DNA of 43,010 nt from Bacteroidales bacterium. Lineage in GTDB: Bacteria > Bacteroidota > Bacteroidia > Bacteroidales > UBA932. The position numbers and the translations under genes were made by a program. Each line of letters opens with the position of its first letter. The first letter of the stretch is position 1. Shown here piece by piece: positions 25,761-34,929 of the stretch. Location of the stretch: positions 1-43,010 of the forward strand of contig JAQUBZ010000020.1 in NCBI GenBank assembly GCA_028686425.1. The letters are read 5' to 3'. The notes under the pieces are model-generated. The model saw only the letters and a program-made list of their open reading frames with translations. It did no database searches and had not been told where the DNA came from.

Positions 25761-26723
25761 CTATGCTTTATCGTTGCTGCCCAATACGTTAACTACTTTA
25801 TGCTTGTAAAGTTCTTTCAATTTGTCTCTTGCAGGACCAAGGTATTTGCGCGGGTCAAATTCGGCAGGTTGTTCAACAAACACTTTTCTGATGGCAGCTG
25901 TCATGGCAAGACGGCCGTCGCTGTCGATGTTTATCTTGCAGACTGCAGATTTGGCAGCCTCACGCAACTGACTTTCAGGAATACCGATTGAATCTTTAAG
26001 TGCTCCGCCATAATGGTTGATTTCGGCAACAATATCTTGAGGCACACTTGATGAACCGTGAAGCACGATAGGGAATCCGGGAATACGCTTCTCTATTTCA
26101 TGAAGAATATCCAGGCGGATTTCGGGTTTCTGCCCCGGTTTGAACTTGAATGCACCGTGAGAAGTACCGATTGATATTGCAAGAGAGTCAACACCCGTCT
26201 TCTTTACGAAATCCTCAACCTCTTCAGGCTGAGTGTAAGTGTGTTTTTCGGCATGAACATCATCTTCCACACCTGCAAGAACTCCGAGTTCTCCCTCTAC
26301 CGTAACATCAAACTTATGTGCATATTCTACAACTCGTTTGGTCAGAGCCACATTTTCATCATAAGGAAGCTTTGAACCGTCAATCATGACAGATGAAAAG
26401 CCGTATTCTATACATGATTTACACAATTCAAAAGTATCACCGTGGTCAAGGTGAAGAACAATCGGAATATTGCAACCGAGCTCTTTGGCATATTCGACAG
26501 CTCCCTGAGCCATGTATCTCAACAAAGTCTGATTGGCATATTTGCGTGCTCCGCTTGATACCTGAAGTATGACAGGCGATTTGGTCTCGACACAAGCCTG
26601 AATGATGGCCTGCATCTGTTCCATATTGTTAAAATTAAAAGCAGGAATTGCATACCCGCCTTTTACTGCTTTGGCAAAAATCTCTCTTGAGTTTACCAAG
26701 CCTAAATCTTTGTAAGAAATCAT
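25761..26723 (-). CDS. fba: Class II fructose-bisphosphate aldolase
   Basis: A 320-aa zinc-dependent aldolase of glycolysis and gluconeogenesis. HLDHGDTFE (residues 91-99) holds the catalytic Asp93 and zinc ligand His94; EGELGVLAG, SIGTSHGAFKF and VLHGSSSVP supply the other zinc and phosphate ligands; CKINIDSDGR binds substrate. Length and composition match the shorter class II (type B) form. Leader of about 65 nt from the promoter at 26793-26800. Confidence 0.97.
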   Translation of the reverse strand: MISYKDLGLVNSREIFAKAVKGGYAIPAFNFNNMEQMQAIIQACVETKSPVILQVSSGARKYANQTLLRYMAQGAVEYAKELGCNIPIVLHLDHGDTFELCKSCIEYGFSSVMIDGSKLPYDENVALTKRVVEYAHKFDVTVEGELGVLAGVEDDVHAEKHTYTQPEEVEDFVKKTGVDSLAISIGTSHGAFKFKPGQKPEIRLDILHEIEKRIPGFPIVLHGSSSVPQDIVAEINHYGGALKDSIGIPESQLREAAKSAVCKINIDSDGRLAMTAAIRKVFVEQPAEFDPRKYLGPARDKLKELYKHKVVNVLGSNDKA

Positions 26724-26792
26724 ATTATTTTAATTTTGATTTGAATTTTCAAGTAAATAAACAGCAAGTGCAAAAATTATGCAAATGTTGTG

Positions 26793-26800
26793 CAAAAATA
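26793..26800 (-). promoter_or_regulatory. -7 box of fba
   Basis: TATTTTTG on the minus strand, divergent to the promoter of the neighbouring membrane protein gene. Confidence 0.45.
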
Positions 26801-26823
26801 TATGTTTTTTGATAATTGTTTGC

Positions 26824-26831
26824 TATATTTG
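26824..26831 (+). promoter_or_regulatory. -7 box of the membrane protein gene
   Basis: TATATTTG, 35 bases before ATG 26867. Confidence 0.5.
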
Positions 26832-26866
26832 TAGGAGAAAATTTTAACCAACTAATCTATATAATT

Positions 26867-27487
26867 ATGGAAATCATTACCAAAAAATTAAACTTCACAG
26901 AAACACTGACTGACGGTGTCAAATCGGGTATCGCTAATTTCTTCCCATTATTTTTGACAACATTGCTGTACATCATCACATGCTGGATTCCATATCTGAA
27001 TGTGGGAACGACAGTGGGATTTTACAGAGCCATACTAAAGATAAGCAAGGGTGAGAGTGTTGACCCTGTAGCCATTTTCAACAAGGAGAATTTCAATCAG
27101 ATCGGTGACGTATTCCTGCTCCTCGGCCTTATGAGCATGGGTATCACCATCGGCTTGTGTTTCATGATTCTTCCTGCAATCGTTATTTCTATTGCTTGGG
27201 GTTATGCAATCTACATTCTCATAGACAGGAAGGAGACTCCAACCAAAGCGTTGACTTTGAGTTACAAGATTACTCTCGGAGAAAAATGGACCATATTTTT
27301 CCTCAATCTGGTTGTAGTTCTATGTATAGGCCTTATAGCATGGATATTGTCGCTGATTCCTGCAGTAGGTTCAATTCTCGCTTTTCTTGCAAGTTTAGTT
27401 ATGGCTGCAATTTACATCGGGGTGGAAGCTTCAATTTACAAAAGACTGTCTGAAAAATTTATAGAAGAAGGCGAAGTTAAAGAATAA
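26867..27487 (+). CDS. Uncharacterised multi-pass membrane protein
   Basis: A 206-aa protein with a short amphipathic N-terminus (MEIITKKLNFTETLTDGVKS) and about five hydrophobic segments around residues 24-42, 81-98, 100-118, 140-160 and 165-185, ending in a charged tail. The layout resembles glycerophosphoryl-diester-phosphodiesterase-membrane-domain or DUF975-like proteins, but I cannot assign a family. I chose ATG 26867, which lies downstream of a clear promoter. Single-gene unit with a strong terminator. Confidence 0.8.
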   Translation: MEIITKKLNFTETLTDGVKSGIANFFPLFLTTLLYIITCWIPYLNVGTTVGFYRAILKISKGESVDPVAIFNKENFNQIGDVFLLLGLMSMGITIGLCFMILPAIVISIAWGYAIYILIDRKETPTKALTLSYKITLGEKWTIFFLNLVVVLCIGLIAWILSLIPAVGSILAFLASLVMAAIYIGVEASIYKRLSEKFIEEGEVKE

Positions 27488-27508
27488 TTTGTCTTCATAT
27501 CACTTATG

Positions 27509-27557
27509 GCTGTTTCACAACTTTCATTACGAAAAAATGTGAAACAGCTATTTTTTT
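27509..27557 (+). terminator. Strong intrinsic terminator
   Basis: Perfect 11-bp stem GCTGTTTCACA/TGTGAAACAGC followed by TA and seven T, 20 bp after the membrane gene stop. Confidence 0.9.
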
Positions 27558-27601
27558 GCAGAAAATTAAAACAACTTACCTGATAAGTCAACTATTATTG
27601 A

Positions 27602-27609
27602 TATTTTTG
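27602..27609 (+). promoter_or_regulatory. -7 box of creatininase-gmk-nadD, near the start codon
   Basis: TATTTTTG ends eight bases before ATG 27618, again predicting a leader of only a few bases. Confidence 0.5.
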
Positions 27610-27617
27610 CAAAAAAA

Positions 27618-28385
27618 ATGGAACCGATCAATCTACAGGAATCCCGCTGGTACGATGTTCAGAAGCAGGATTATCAAATAGCAATTTTACCGTGGGGCGC
27701 CACAGAGGCGCACAATTATCATTTACCGTACGGAACTGACACCCTCTTGGCAGAACATGTTGCCATCAAGGCATCTGAGATAGCATGGCAAAAAGGGGCG
27801 AAATGTGTCGTCCTCCCTCCTATCGGATACGGAATCAACACGGGACAAATGGACATCAAATTATGCATGAATATCAATCCTTCCACACAAATGGCTCTGA
27901 TTCACGATATTCTGCAAGTATTAAAAGGACACGGCATCAAAAAACTGATTATTTTCAGCGGACATGGAGGGAATGATTTTGTCCCGATGATCAGAGAATT
28001 GGGACATGAATACCCCGATTTCATTATGGTGACAACCAAATGGTGGATTGCAGAGAAGCCTGAGAAATATTTCATAGAACCGGGAGACCATGCAGGAGAA
28101 CTTGAAACATCCTGTATGCAGGCTTTCAGGCCGGAACTTGTCTATCCTCTCGATATTGCAGGCGACGGAAAAGAGCGGAAGATGAAGATTGCCGGCTTCA
28201 GGGAAAAATGGGCATGGTCACCACGCAGGTGGACCTATGTCACCGACAGTACAGGATGCGGATGTCCGTTTGAAGCCAATCCCGAAAAAGGCAGGATATT
28301 TTTGGGAAAATGTATTGATAAAGTTGCCGACTTTCTTGTTGAATTTTCCAAAGTCAAAAACGAACGCGACCTTTACGAAGACTAA
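27618..28385 (+). CDS. Creatininase-family amidohydrolase
   Basis: A 255-aa cytosolic metal-dependent amidohydrolase. Metal-binding motifs: WGATEAHNYHLPYGTD (Glu, His and Asp ligands), FSGHGGND and GDHAGELETS. The family includes creatininase, the FAPy deformylase of riboflavin/F420 synthesis and mycofactocin MftE; no partner genes for those routes are here, so the substrate is open. It is five bp before gmk and two further bases-apart genes follow, so it is in an operon with two nucleotide-metabolism genes. Confidence 0.87.
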   Translation: MEPINLQESRWYDVQKQDYQIAILPWGATEAHNYHLPYGTDTLLAEHVAIKASEIAWQKGAKCVVLPPIGYGINTGQMDIKLCMNINPSTQMALIHDILQVLKGHGIKKLIIFSGHGGNDFVPMIRELGHEYPDFIMVTTKWWIAEKPEKYFIEPGDHAGELETSCMQAFRPELVYPLDIAGDGKERKMKIAGFREKWAWSPRRWTYVTDSTGCGCPFEANPEKGRIFLGKCIDKVADFLVEFSKVKNERDLYED

Positions 28386-28390
28386 TCAGT

Positions 28391-28957
28391 ATGAAAGAAA
28401 AAGTAATAATATTTTCAGCCCCATCAGGATCGGGAAAGAGTACAATAATTAATCATCTGCTCACAGGATTCGATAATTTGGAATTTTCCGTTTCGGCCAC
28501 GTCAAGAGCACCGCGCGGAGAGGAACGGCATGGCAGAGAATATTATTTTTTCTCTCCGGAAGAGTTCATTGCCAAAGTCGAGAACGATGAATTTATCGAA
28601 TATGAGGAGGTTTATGCCGGTTCATATTATGGAACTCTCAAATCGGAACTTGCGCGTATATGGGAAAAAGGGAATATCATCATATTTGATGTGGATGTAA
28701 AGGGTGGAGTTAATCTGAAGAAGCTCTTCGGAGATAAGGCTTTATCTATATTCATCAAGGCTCCCTCTATTCGCGAACTCCGCAAAAGGCTTGTCAATCG
28801 CGGTACAGACACTCCCGAAGCCATCGATGACAGGATTCAAAAAGCCAAAAAAGAGGTTCGATATGCCTCAAAATTTGACGTTGTGCTTGTAAATGACAAT
28901 CTCGAAGAGTGCCTGAGAAGGGCGCAAGAATTGGTTCAATCGTTCTTATCCAAATAA
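28391..28957 (+). CDS. gmk: Guanylate kinase
   Basis: A 188-aa nucleotide kinase turning GMP into GDP with ATP. P-loop APSGSGKST is at 10-18; the GMP-binding SATSRAPRGEERHGREYYF block follows, with the lid region near RGTDTPEAIDDRI. Complete. Its TAA is followed directly by the nadD ATG, so the two are translationally coupled. Confidence 0.97.
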   Translation: MKEKVIIFSAPSGSGKSTIINHLLTGFDNLEFSVSATSRAPRGEERHGREYYFFSPEEFIAKVENDEFIEYEEVYAGSYYGTLKSELARIWEKGNIIIFDVDVKGGVNLKKLFGDKALSIFIKAPSIRELRKRLVNRGTDTPEAIDDRIQKAKKEVRYASKFDVVLVNDNLEECLRRAQELVQSFLSK

Positions 28958-29536
28958 ATGACTGTCAACGAGACATATACCTGCAACAAAGTAGCATTAT
29001 TCTTCGGCTCCTTCAACCCTATTCACGTAGGCCATATCGCTATTTCAAAATATGTCAGAGACAATTGCAGAGTACACAGTGTCAGATTGATTGTATCTCC
29101 TCAAAATCCCATAAAAAGCAAAAACAATGTTTCGGCACGTAAACGGCTTGAAGCAGCAAGAGAGGCAGTAGCCAAAAACGGCTTGGACATTGAGGTTTCC
29201 GATGTGGAGTTTCATCTGAGAAAACCTCTCTACACTATTAGAACTTTGAGATACTTACGCAAGAATGAGCCTCAATTTGACCACGTTCTTGTCATAGGAG
29301 CCGACAATTTAGCAATTATTGAGAATTGGTACAGATGGAAAGAAATTCTTGATGAATTTGAAATATGGGTATATCCTCGTGAAGGATTCAATCTTGTGGA
29401 ATTGTGCGATAAGTATAAAATTGTTTCAAATTCTTCAAAAATTACTCCCCTTGATGCCCCTTTATACAACATATCTTCAACTTTTATCCGCGAATCGGAG
29501 GCAAAAGGTGAAGACATGAGCAGGTGGAAAGTGTAG
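28958..29536 (+). CDS. nadD: Nicotinate-nucleotide adenylyltransferase
   Basis: A 192-aa nucleotidyltransferase making deamido-NAD from NaMN and ATP. The GSFNPIHVGH motif is at 17-26 and the C-terminal ISSTFIR motif is near residue 177. Standard length. It begins immediately after the gmk stop with no gap. After its stop come two copies of TTTTTAAAAAAT that may help end transcription. Confidence 0.95.
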   Translation: MTVNETYTCNKVALFFGSFNPIHVGHIAISKYVRDNCRVHSVRLIVSPQNPIKSKNNVSARKRLEAAREAVAKNGLDIEVSDVEFHLRKPLYTIRTLRYLRKNEPQFDHVLVIGADNLAIIENWYRWKEILDEFEIWVYPREGFNLVELCDKYKIVSNSSKITPLDAPLYNISSTFIRESEAKGEDMSRWKV

Positions 29537-29757
29537 TATTTTTTATTTAGGGTCGTTTGAGTTTTTAAAAAATCAGGTATTTTTTCAGTTTTTAAAAAAT
29601 AAAATAGGCCTCCGAGGGCCACCTATGGCATGTGTTGAAAATTTCAACGCTTTTGTTTAATCTTTCAACAGAATATCGTTTCATATTCAAAATAACATAC
29701 CGAATTTTGCATCATGTCTAAGAATTGAAATCACCTTTCTTAGCAATATTAATTACT
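29537..29757. other. Intergenic region with small inverted repeats
   Basis: Contains two T5A6-like tracts, a GGCC TCCGAG GGCC stem and a perfect GTTGAAA/TTTCAAC hairpin (29633-29647) upstream of the HTH gene. No small gene is convincing. The hairpins could be operator or RNA structure. Confidence 0.45.
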
Positions 29758-30120
29758 ATGCTAAAATCAGACTATGAAGTTAATCAAGTCCATATAGGCA
29801 ACTTAATCAAACAAGTTGTTGATGGCAAGGGCATTTCTTATCAGGAATTTGCAAAGAAACTGCATTGTGAAAGATCTTCAGTGTATTATCTGTTCAGATG
29901 CAAAAGCATTGACATAGACAAGCTTGTCAACGTATCCAATGCCCTTAACTATAATTTTATCGAAAATATCTATGTCGCCGGCAGCAAGAGTTCGGCAGTC
30001 AAACAGTCAATAGCCGGGCACAATGTATTGATGGTTTCTCTGACGGAAGAGCAGGAAAAGGCCCTTAAGAAGATGGCTGTCAAATCCATATCCGCATCCG
30101 AGCTGAAAGATATTTTGTAA
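29758..30120 (+). CDS. Small helix-turn-helix DNA-binding protein
   Basis: A 120-aa protein. Residues about 13-58 (IGNLIKQVVDGKGISYQEFAKKL...VYYLFRCKSIDIDKLVNVSNAL) form an XRE-like HTH of the type that recurs in Bacteroidales. A short linker and a C-terminal segment rich in Lys/Glu (LTEEQEKALKKMAVKSISASELKDIL) follow. I chose ATG 29758; a longer frame begins only with a non-ATG codon. It is probably a transcriptional regulator, possibly self-regulating through the hairpin just upstream. Target unknown. Confidence 0.7.
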   Translation: MLKSDYEVNQVHIGNLIKQVVDGKGISYQEFAKKLHCERSSVYYLFRCKSIDIDKLVNVSNALNYNFIENIYVAGSKSSAVKQSIAGHNVLMVSLTEEQEKALKKMAVKSISASELKDIL

Positions 30121-30148
30121 CGTTATTGTCTTTATCGTTAAGTTTCTT

Positions 30149-30156
30149 TATATTTG
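30149..30156 (+). promoter_or_regulatory. -7 box ahead of the phzF remnant and beta-galactosidase
   Basis: TATATTTG. It lies 18 bases before the phzF remnant ATG, and may now serve the beta-galactosidase gene downstream. Confidence 0.5.
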
Positions 30157-30174
30157 TAGGAAAGTATTTTTTCT

Positions 30175-30333
30175 ATGAATATTGCGTACTATCATGTTGA
30201 TGCTTTTACAAGCGAGTTGTTTCATGGAAACCCCGCATGCTCGATACCTTATGAGTATATGGCTGTACGACACACTCATGCTCGATTTGGAGGTAAAGCC
30301 GTCATTTTCAGCTCAAGTGAAATTAATATTTAA
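30175..30333 (+). pseudogene. Internally deleted PhzF-family gene remnant
   Basis: A 52-codon frame opens MNIAYYHVDAFTSELFHGNP, the unmistakable N-terminus of PhzF-family isomerases (family pattern YHVDAFT....GNPA). It then jumps after about residue 23 into RFGGKAVIFSSSEINI, which resembles the C-terminal strand of the same family (GG.AV). Around 220 residues are therefore missing between the two ends, in frame. It keeps a start, stop and promoter, so a micro-protein could still be made, but it cannot be an active PhzF enzyme. It ends 12 bp before the beta-galactosidase ATG. Confidence 0.65.
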
Positions 30334-30345
30334 AACATAATAACT

Positions 30346-33300
30346 ATGAGACATCTACTCTTGAGCGTTTGTGCAATACTGTTTGCATCCTCACTGACTA
30401 TTTCGGCACAGATTCCGTATTGGAACAATGTCCAGATTACCGAAGTGGGTAGAGAATATCCTCGCACCGAATTTGCCACTTTTGACAGCAGAACTTCAGC
30501 TATCGAAGGGCAATACGAAGATTCTCCGTATTATCTTTCACTTAACGGAACATGGAAATTTGTCTATGTCGATGATTATCGTACTCTGCCGAAAGATATA
30601 GAACAACCCTCTTTTTCCAATTTAAAATGGAAGAGCATTAAGGTGCCCGGAAATTGGGAAAGACAGGGATTCGGCACAGCCATCTATGTCAATATGCCAT
30701 ACGAATTCAAATATGGCAGCGGAATACTCCCTCAACTTCCCGAAATAATACCTGCAGGGGTCTATCGCAGAGATTTCACTGTTCCTCAGGAATGGGACGG
30801 CAAAAATGTCTATCTGAATATAGACGGAGCCAAATCGGGTGTATATGTATATGTCAACGGAAAGGAGGCAGGATATGCCGAAAACTCCAAGGACAGAGCT
30901 CAGTTCAAGATAAACGATTATATTACAAAAGAAGACAATACGTTGGTAATCAAGATAATGAGATGGAGTACAGGTTCGTGGCTCGAATGTCAGGATTTCT
31001 GGAGAATAAGCGGAATTGAACGTGATGTCTATCTGAGTGCGCAGGACAAAATCTCGTTGAAAGATTTCAGAATATTGTCAACTTTGGACACCTCCCTGAA
31101 AAACGGTATTTTCAAAATTGACATGATGGTGGACAATGCGGATAGGGAGGTTGTCAATGTATCATACGAACTTATTGATAATAATGGCATTACAGTTGCA
31201 TCCGGAAGCAGGAAAATAGACGAGGGGATTGCAGCCGGTCAGGAGTGGAAAACCGAAACTCAGGTGTCGTTCAGAACAAAGATTATGAACATAAAGAGCT
31301 GGTCTGCAGAAGACCCGCATCTATATACTCTCATAATGAAGGTCAATGACAAATATATACCTTACAGGGTTGGATTCAGACGATTTGAGATTTCGGATTC
31401 GATGTTTCTTGTCAATGGACAGCCGGTCAAATTCAAGGGTGTCAACATTCATGAGCATGACATGATTACGGGACATTATGTATCAAAAGAGACCATGCGT
31501 AAAGACCTTGAACTGATGCGTAAACACAATATCAACGCCATCAGGACCTCTCATTATCCCCAACCCCGCTATTTCTATGAATTGTGTGACGAAATAGGTA
31601 TGTATGTCTATTGTGAAGCCAATGTAGAGTCTCACGGAATGGGTTACAACCTGAGAGAAGGGGGTACATTGGGCAACAACAGGATGTTCTACGGCATACA
31701 CATGGACCGCATTATCAATATGTACGAAAGGTGTAAGAACTTTCCTTGTGTAACGATTCTCTCCCTTGGAAATGAGGCCGGCAACGGATATAACTTCTAC
31801 AAGGCATACGAATGGATTGAAGAGAGGGAAAAAGGGGAGAACAATATGAACCGTCCGATCTGTTATGAACGGGCCGGACTTGAATGGAATACCGATATGT
31901 ATGTACCACAATATCCTACTGCCGAATGGTTTGCAGAAATTGGAGAAAAAGGATGCGACAGACCTGTAGTCCCTTCCGAATACTCTCACGGAATGGGCAA
32001 CTCCAATGGAGGAATAGTCAGGCAGTGGAAAAGTATAAACCTCTACCCTCACCTTCAAGGAGGATTCATCTGGGACTGGGTAAATCAGGGATTTTTGGAG
32101 ACGGATCCAAATGGCAGGCAGTATTGGACGTATGGTGGCGATTATGGGGTAGATATGCCGAGTGATGCCAATTTCTGCTGCAACGGTATCGTGGCGCCGG
32201 ACCGCAGACCTCATCCTGCAATGGAAGAGGTCAAAAAAGCCTACTCGAATGTGGCTTTCGACAGAGCCGACCCTTCTCAAGAAAAGGAATTTTACATAAT
32301 CAACCGCTTTTATTTTACAGACCTCTCAAAATATGATATTTCCTACTCGATCCTTGAAAACAGAAAGAGCATCCGTTCAGGAAAACTTTCGTTAAATACG
32401 GCTCCACAGAAAGCCGAGCCATTTAACATATCCTATAAAGGACTGAAATTCAATGATAATTCCGATTATTACATCGTATTTTCAGTAAAAACGAAAGTGG
32501 AAGAAAGGCTTATTCCGGCAGGATATGAGATTGCATCCGAACAATTCCCGCTCTCTCTGAAAAAGGCTGTTGCATTTGGAGAGCAGAAAACTCCTTTCAA
32601 GATGAAGAAAGGCTCTGCCCTCAAAATAAGTGAAGATGAAGCATCCGTGCAGGTCTCTTCCAATAGGATACACTTCTCATTCGACAAATCTTCTTGTACG
32701 GTCAACTCTCTGAAAATAGACGGAAAAGAGGTATTTGCAGAAGGTTACGGCATCCGCCCGGATTTCTGGAGAGCTCCCATAGACAATGACTATGGCAACG
32801 GAATGAACCGTAAACTTGCCATCTGGAAAGAGGCCTCTTCTGCATTCAAGAGCAAGGTTTCCGCCTCGATGGATGGAGAAAATGGTGTTGTAAAGGTGAC
32901 ATACGCACTCCCTACCTATAATATATTCGAGGTAAAATATACTATTACGCCATCCGCTGTCGTTCATGTAGGGACATATTTCAGTGCAGTGGCTGCCGAT
33001 GCTCCAGGAAGTTCATACAAAAATGTTCCGTATATACCGCGCATAGGGGTCAGATTCAGACTTCCTGCCACAAAGGATGCTTTTCAGTATTTCGGTCGCG
33101 GACCTGCAGAGAACTATTGCGACCGTAAATACGGCTCAAATATAGGGCTATACAGTACAACAGCATCAGACCAATACTTCCCATACGTCATGCCGCAGGA
33201 GTGCGGACACCATTGTGACACACGATTTATCAACTTTGACGGAATAAGCATAGTTGCCGACGACTTCATGGAATTTAACATATTGCGCAACAGTATTGAA

Positions 33301-33486
33301 GATTTGGATTTGGGAAAGCAGAAGCATATCAACGATGTTACACCACGCGACTATGTCGAAGTTTGTCTCGATTATCGTCAGATGGGCGTAGGAGGCTATG
33401 ACAGCTGGGGAGCAGTGCCAGACACAGATGCAATGATTCCGACCGATACAAGTTATCGATGGGGATTCACGCTGTATGTCAAATAA
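30346..33486 (+). CDS. lacZ: Secreted GH2 beta-galactosidase
   Basis: A 1046-aa glycoside hydrolase family 2 enzyme with a signal peptide (residues 1-21, ISAQ), so it acts in the periplasm or outside. Five-domain LacZ layout: sugar-binding domain (from about 50), immunoglobulin-like domain, TIM barrel with acid/base Glu477 in SLGNEAGNG and nucleophile Glu545 in PSEYSHGMGN, domain 4, and a C-terminal small-chain domain (APIDNDYGN, FGRGPAENYCDRK). Length fits E. coli LacZ. No SusC/SusD pair lies nearby, so it is not part of a complete polysaccharide locus. It converges with the Ntn hydrolase gene with a 6-bp gap. Confidence 0.95.
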   Translation: MRHLLLSVCAILFASSLTISAQIPYWNNVQITEVGREYPRTEFATFDSRTSAIEGQYEDSPYYLSLNGTWKFVYVDDYRTLPKDIEQPSFSNLKWKSIKVPGNWERQGFGTAIYVNMPYEFKYGSGILPQLPEIIPAGVYRRDFTVPQEWDGKNVYLNIDGAKSGVYVYVNGKEAGYAENSKDRAQFKINDYITKEDNTLVIKIMRWSTGSWLECQDFWRISGIERDVYLSAQDKISLKDFRILSTLDTSLKNGIFKIDMMVDNADREVVNVSYELIDNNGITVASGSRKIDEGIAAGQEWKTETQVSFRTKIMNIKSWSAEDPHLYTLIMKVNDKYIPYRVGFRRFEISDSMFLVNGQPVKFKGVNIHEHDMITGHYVSKETMRKDLELMRKHNINAIRTSHYPQPRYFYELCDEIGMYVYCEANVESHGMGYNLREGGTLGNNRMFYGIHMDRIINMYERCKNFPCVTILSLGNEAGNGYNFYKAYEWIEEREKGENNMNRPICYERAGLEWNTDMYVPQYPTAEWFAEIGEKGCDRPVVPSEYSHGMGNSNGGIVRQWKSINLYPHLQGGFIWDWVNQGFLETDPNGRQYWTYGGDYGVDMPSDANFCCNGIVAPDRRPHPAMEEVKKAYSNVAFDRADPSQEKEFYIINRFYFTDLSKYDISYSILENRKSIRSGKLSLNTAPQKAEPFNISYKGLKFNDNSDYYIVFSVKTKVEERLIPAGYEIASEQFPLSLKKAVAFGEQKTPFKMKKGSALKISEDEASVQVSSNRIHFSFDKSSCTVNSLKIDGKEVFAEGYGIRPDFWRAPIDNDYGNGMNRKLAIWKEASSAFKSKVSASMDGENGVVKVTYALPTYNIFEVKYTITPSAVVHVGTYFSAVAADAPGSSYKNVPYIPRIGVRFRLPATKDAFQYFGRGPAENYCDRKYGSNIGLYSTTASDQYFPYVMPQECGHHCDTRFINFDGISIVADDFMEFNILRNSIEDLDLGKQKHINDVTPRDYVEVCLDYRQMGVGGYDSWGAVPDTDAMIPTDTSYRWGFTLYVK

Positions 33487-33492
33487 TTGAGA

Positions 33493-34713
33493 CTATTTTA
33501 AGGAATCACTGTTGACAAAGTTGTCAAGGACATATTTGTCAACACTCTCTTCAAGTGAATAGAGCTCTTTGAGGTCAATCTCCCCTTTGGCTCTCCACTT
33601 GTCGAGTTTGTCGTAAGCAATCACTCTGACATGCTCCTCAATCGGAGCTATCAGTTGAATATATCCGGTCTGCTGCGCATTGTAAAGCCTATAGAAATCG
33701 AAATAGCTCTCTCCGTTGCCTCTTTTGACTGAAAATACTTTATCTTTCAGTTCAAGAGCCTTTTTGCAGACAGGAGAGTTGTGTTTCTTCTCCCCTTTTA
33801 TAGCCTGAATGACTTGAGGAAGCCCTTTTGAACCACCTTTCACCCATGCCGGAACAGCTATCGAGCACGGAGGATAGCCGAGAGCAGTCCACAATGTGGT
33901 CAATTCGGGATTTTCTCCCTTCCTGACACCCTGAATGACAGAAGCCACGGCACTTGTCCTGCGTGGAATGAAATCACAGTCGGGGAAAAATCCGCTTCCG
34001 AGAAGATCCTCTCCATCATCAACAGAGCGCCTCAAATCGAGACCTAAAAGCGACTGATAGAAGCCTCTTGAAAGATTGTCAAATATCCAATGAGGCGTAA
34101 ACTCCTTATTGTGTGCTCCTTGACCTATAATATCCATTGCATTTTGATAACGGATATACCCCTGTCCTCCCTCATATTTTCCGTAGGCGGAGTAATTGGT
34201 ATAAACCAAAAATCCGTTCGGAGCAATTTTGGTGTCATTTACATCAACCACATAATATCCGTTCGGATAGACCTCGATATATGCGGCAGCGCCTTCGGCA
34301 TCAATCACTCCGTAATTGGAAGAGACATTCAGCGGCTTGGTGATAGTATCGAGCAGATATATGAACTCTGCCAGATTGCTGCATTTATCGAGAGCAAGTT
34401 TCATCACTGTGCCATTATTGACCTTTGTGGCATCATCGACAAGATTGTGCGATTTGGTATTCATGATGCAGAACCCTGTACTGTTGGTTCCGAACCATGC
34501 AGTGGTGGATGTACTTCCTAAAGACAACCCTATCCATGGATATTGTCCCTTGTCGGAATACGACATCCTCTGAGGAAAAGAAGTTCCATCTGTGTTCTTC
34601 CACATAAGAGGGCGACCGTCTTTAGTGGCCTTCCCTGTAATAATGACCGAAGTGCATGCAAATGCCCCTGTTAGTGAGCACATTAACAGTAATACTATAA
34701 CAAGCTTTTTCAT
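33493..34713 (-). CDS. Exported Ntn-type amidohydrolase (C45/choloylglycine hydrolase-like)
   Basis: A 406-aa protein whose signal peptide ends exactly before Cys20 (GAFA/CTSVIITGKATKDGRP). Removing it would expose the nucleophile as N-terminal Cys, the hallmark of linear C-N amide hydrolases (isopenicillin-N acyltransferase, bile salt hydrolase, C69 relatives). Supporting residues include WKNTD, GTNSTGFCIMNTKS and NYGVIDAEGAAAYIEVY. Substrate could be an acyl-amide or peptide; it is not a typical bile salt hydrolase by length. It lies 20 bp after tRNA-Glu with no separate promoter visible. Confidence 0.8.
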   Translation of the reverse strand: MKKLVIVLLLMCSLTGAFACTSVIITGKATKDGRPLMWKNTDGTSFPQRMSYSDKGQYPWIGLSLGSTSTTAWFGTNSTGFCIMNTKSHNLVDDATKVNNGTVMKLALDKCSNLAEFIYLLDTITKPLNVSSNYGVIDAEGAAAYIEVYPNGYYVVDVNDTKIAPNGFLVYTNYSAYGKYEGGQGYIRYQNAMDIIGQGAHNKEFTPHWIFDNLSRGFYQSLLGLDLRRSVDDGEDLLGSGFFPDCDFIPRRTSAVASVIQGVRKGENPELTTLWTALGYPPCSIAVPAWVKGGSKGLPQVIQAIKGEKKHNSPVCKKALELKDKVFSVKRGNGESYFDFYRLYNAQQTGYIQLIAPIEEHVRVIAYDKLDKWRAKGEIDLKELYSLEESVDKYVLDNFVNSDSLK

Positions 34714-34733
34714 AATGATATGTTGGGGAATTG

Positions 34734-34805
34734 TACTGCATAAGAGAATCGAACTCTTATTCCCGGCCTGAGAAACCGGTTTCCTAACCGTTAGAAGAAT
34801 GCAGC
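34734..34805 (-). tRNA. tRNA-Glu (anticodon CTC)
   Basis: Minus strand: acceptor GCTGCAT/ATGCAGT with one wobble, D stem TTCT/AGGA, anticodon stem CCGGT/GCCGG with loop TTCTCAG, T arm AAGAG TTCGATT CTCTT, discriminator A, no CCA. It reads GAG. The first acceptor pair G-U and C at position 9 are slightly unusual but every arm pairs. Confidence 0.9.
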
Positions 34806-34826
34806 GTTTGGTACTATTTGTGACTG

Positions 34827-34834
34827 CAAAAATA
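34827..34834 (-). promoter_or_regulatory. -7 box of tRNA-Glu and the Ntn hydrolase
   Basis: TATTTTTG on the minus strand, 21 bases before the tRNA 5' end. It is the only box seen for both genes. Confidence 0.45.
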
Positions 34835-34929
34835 ATATTGTTCGGTTGAATTACAAATTTTTTTTCACTTTATGCAGTATTTCGGCAATTTTGCGTTTAG
34901 ATTGTAGTAAATTTATTAAACTTCATAAA

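Noticed and set aside
31483-32280. A 265-codon leftward open frame inside beta-galactosidase
   Set aside because: Antisense shadow of a conserved catalytic domain, with no family features.
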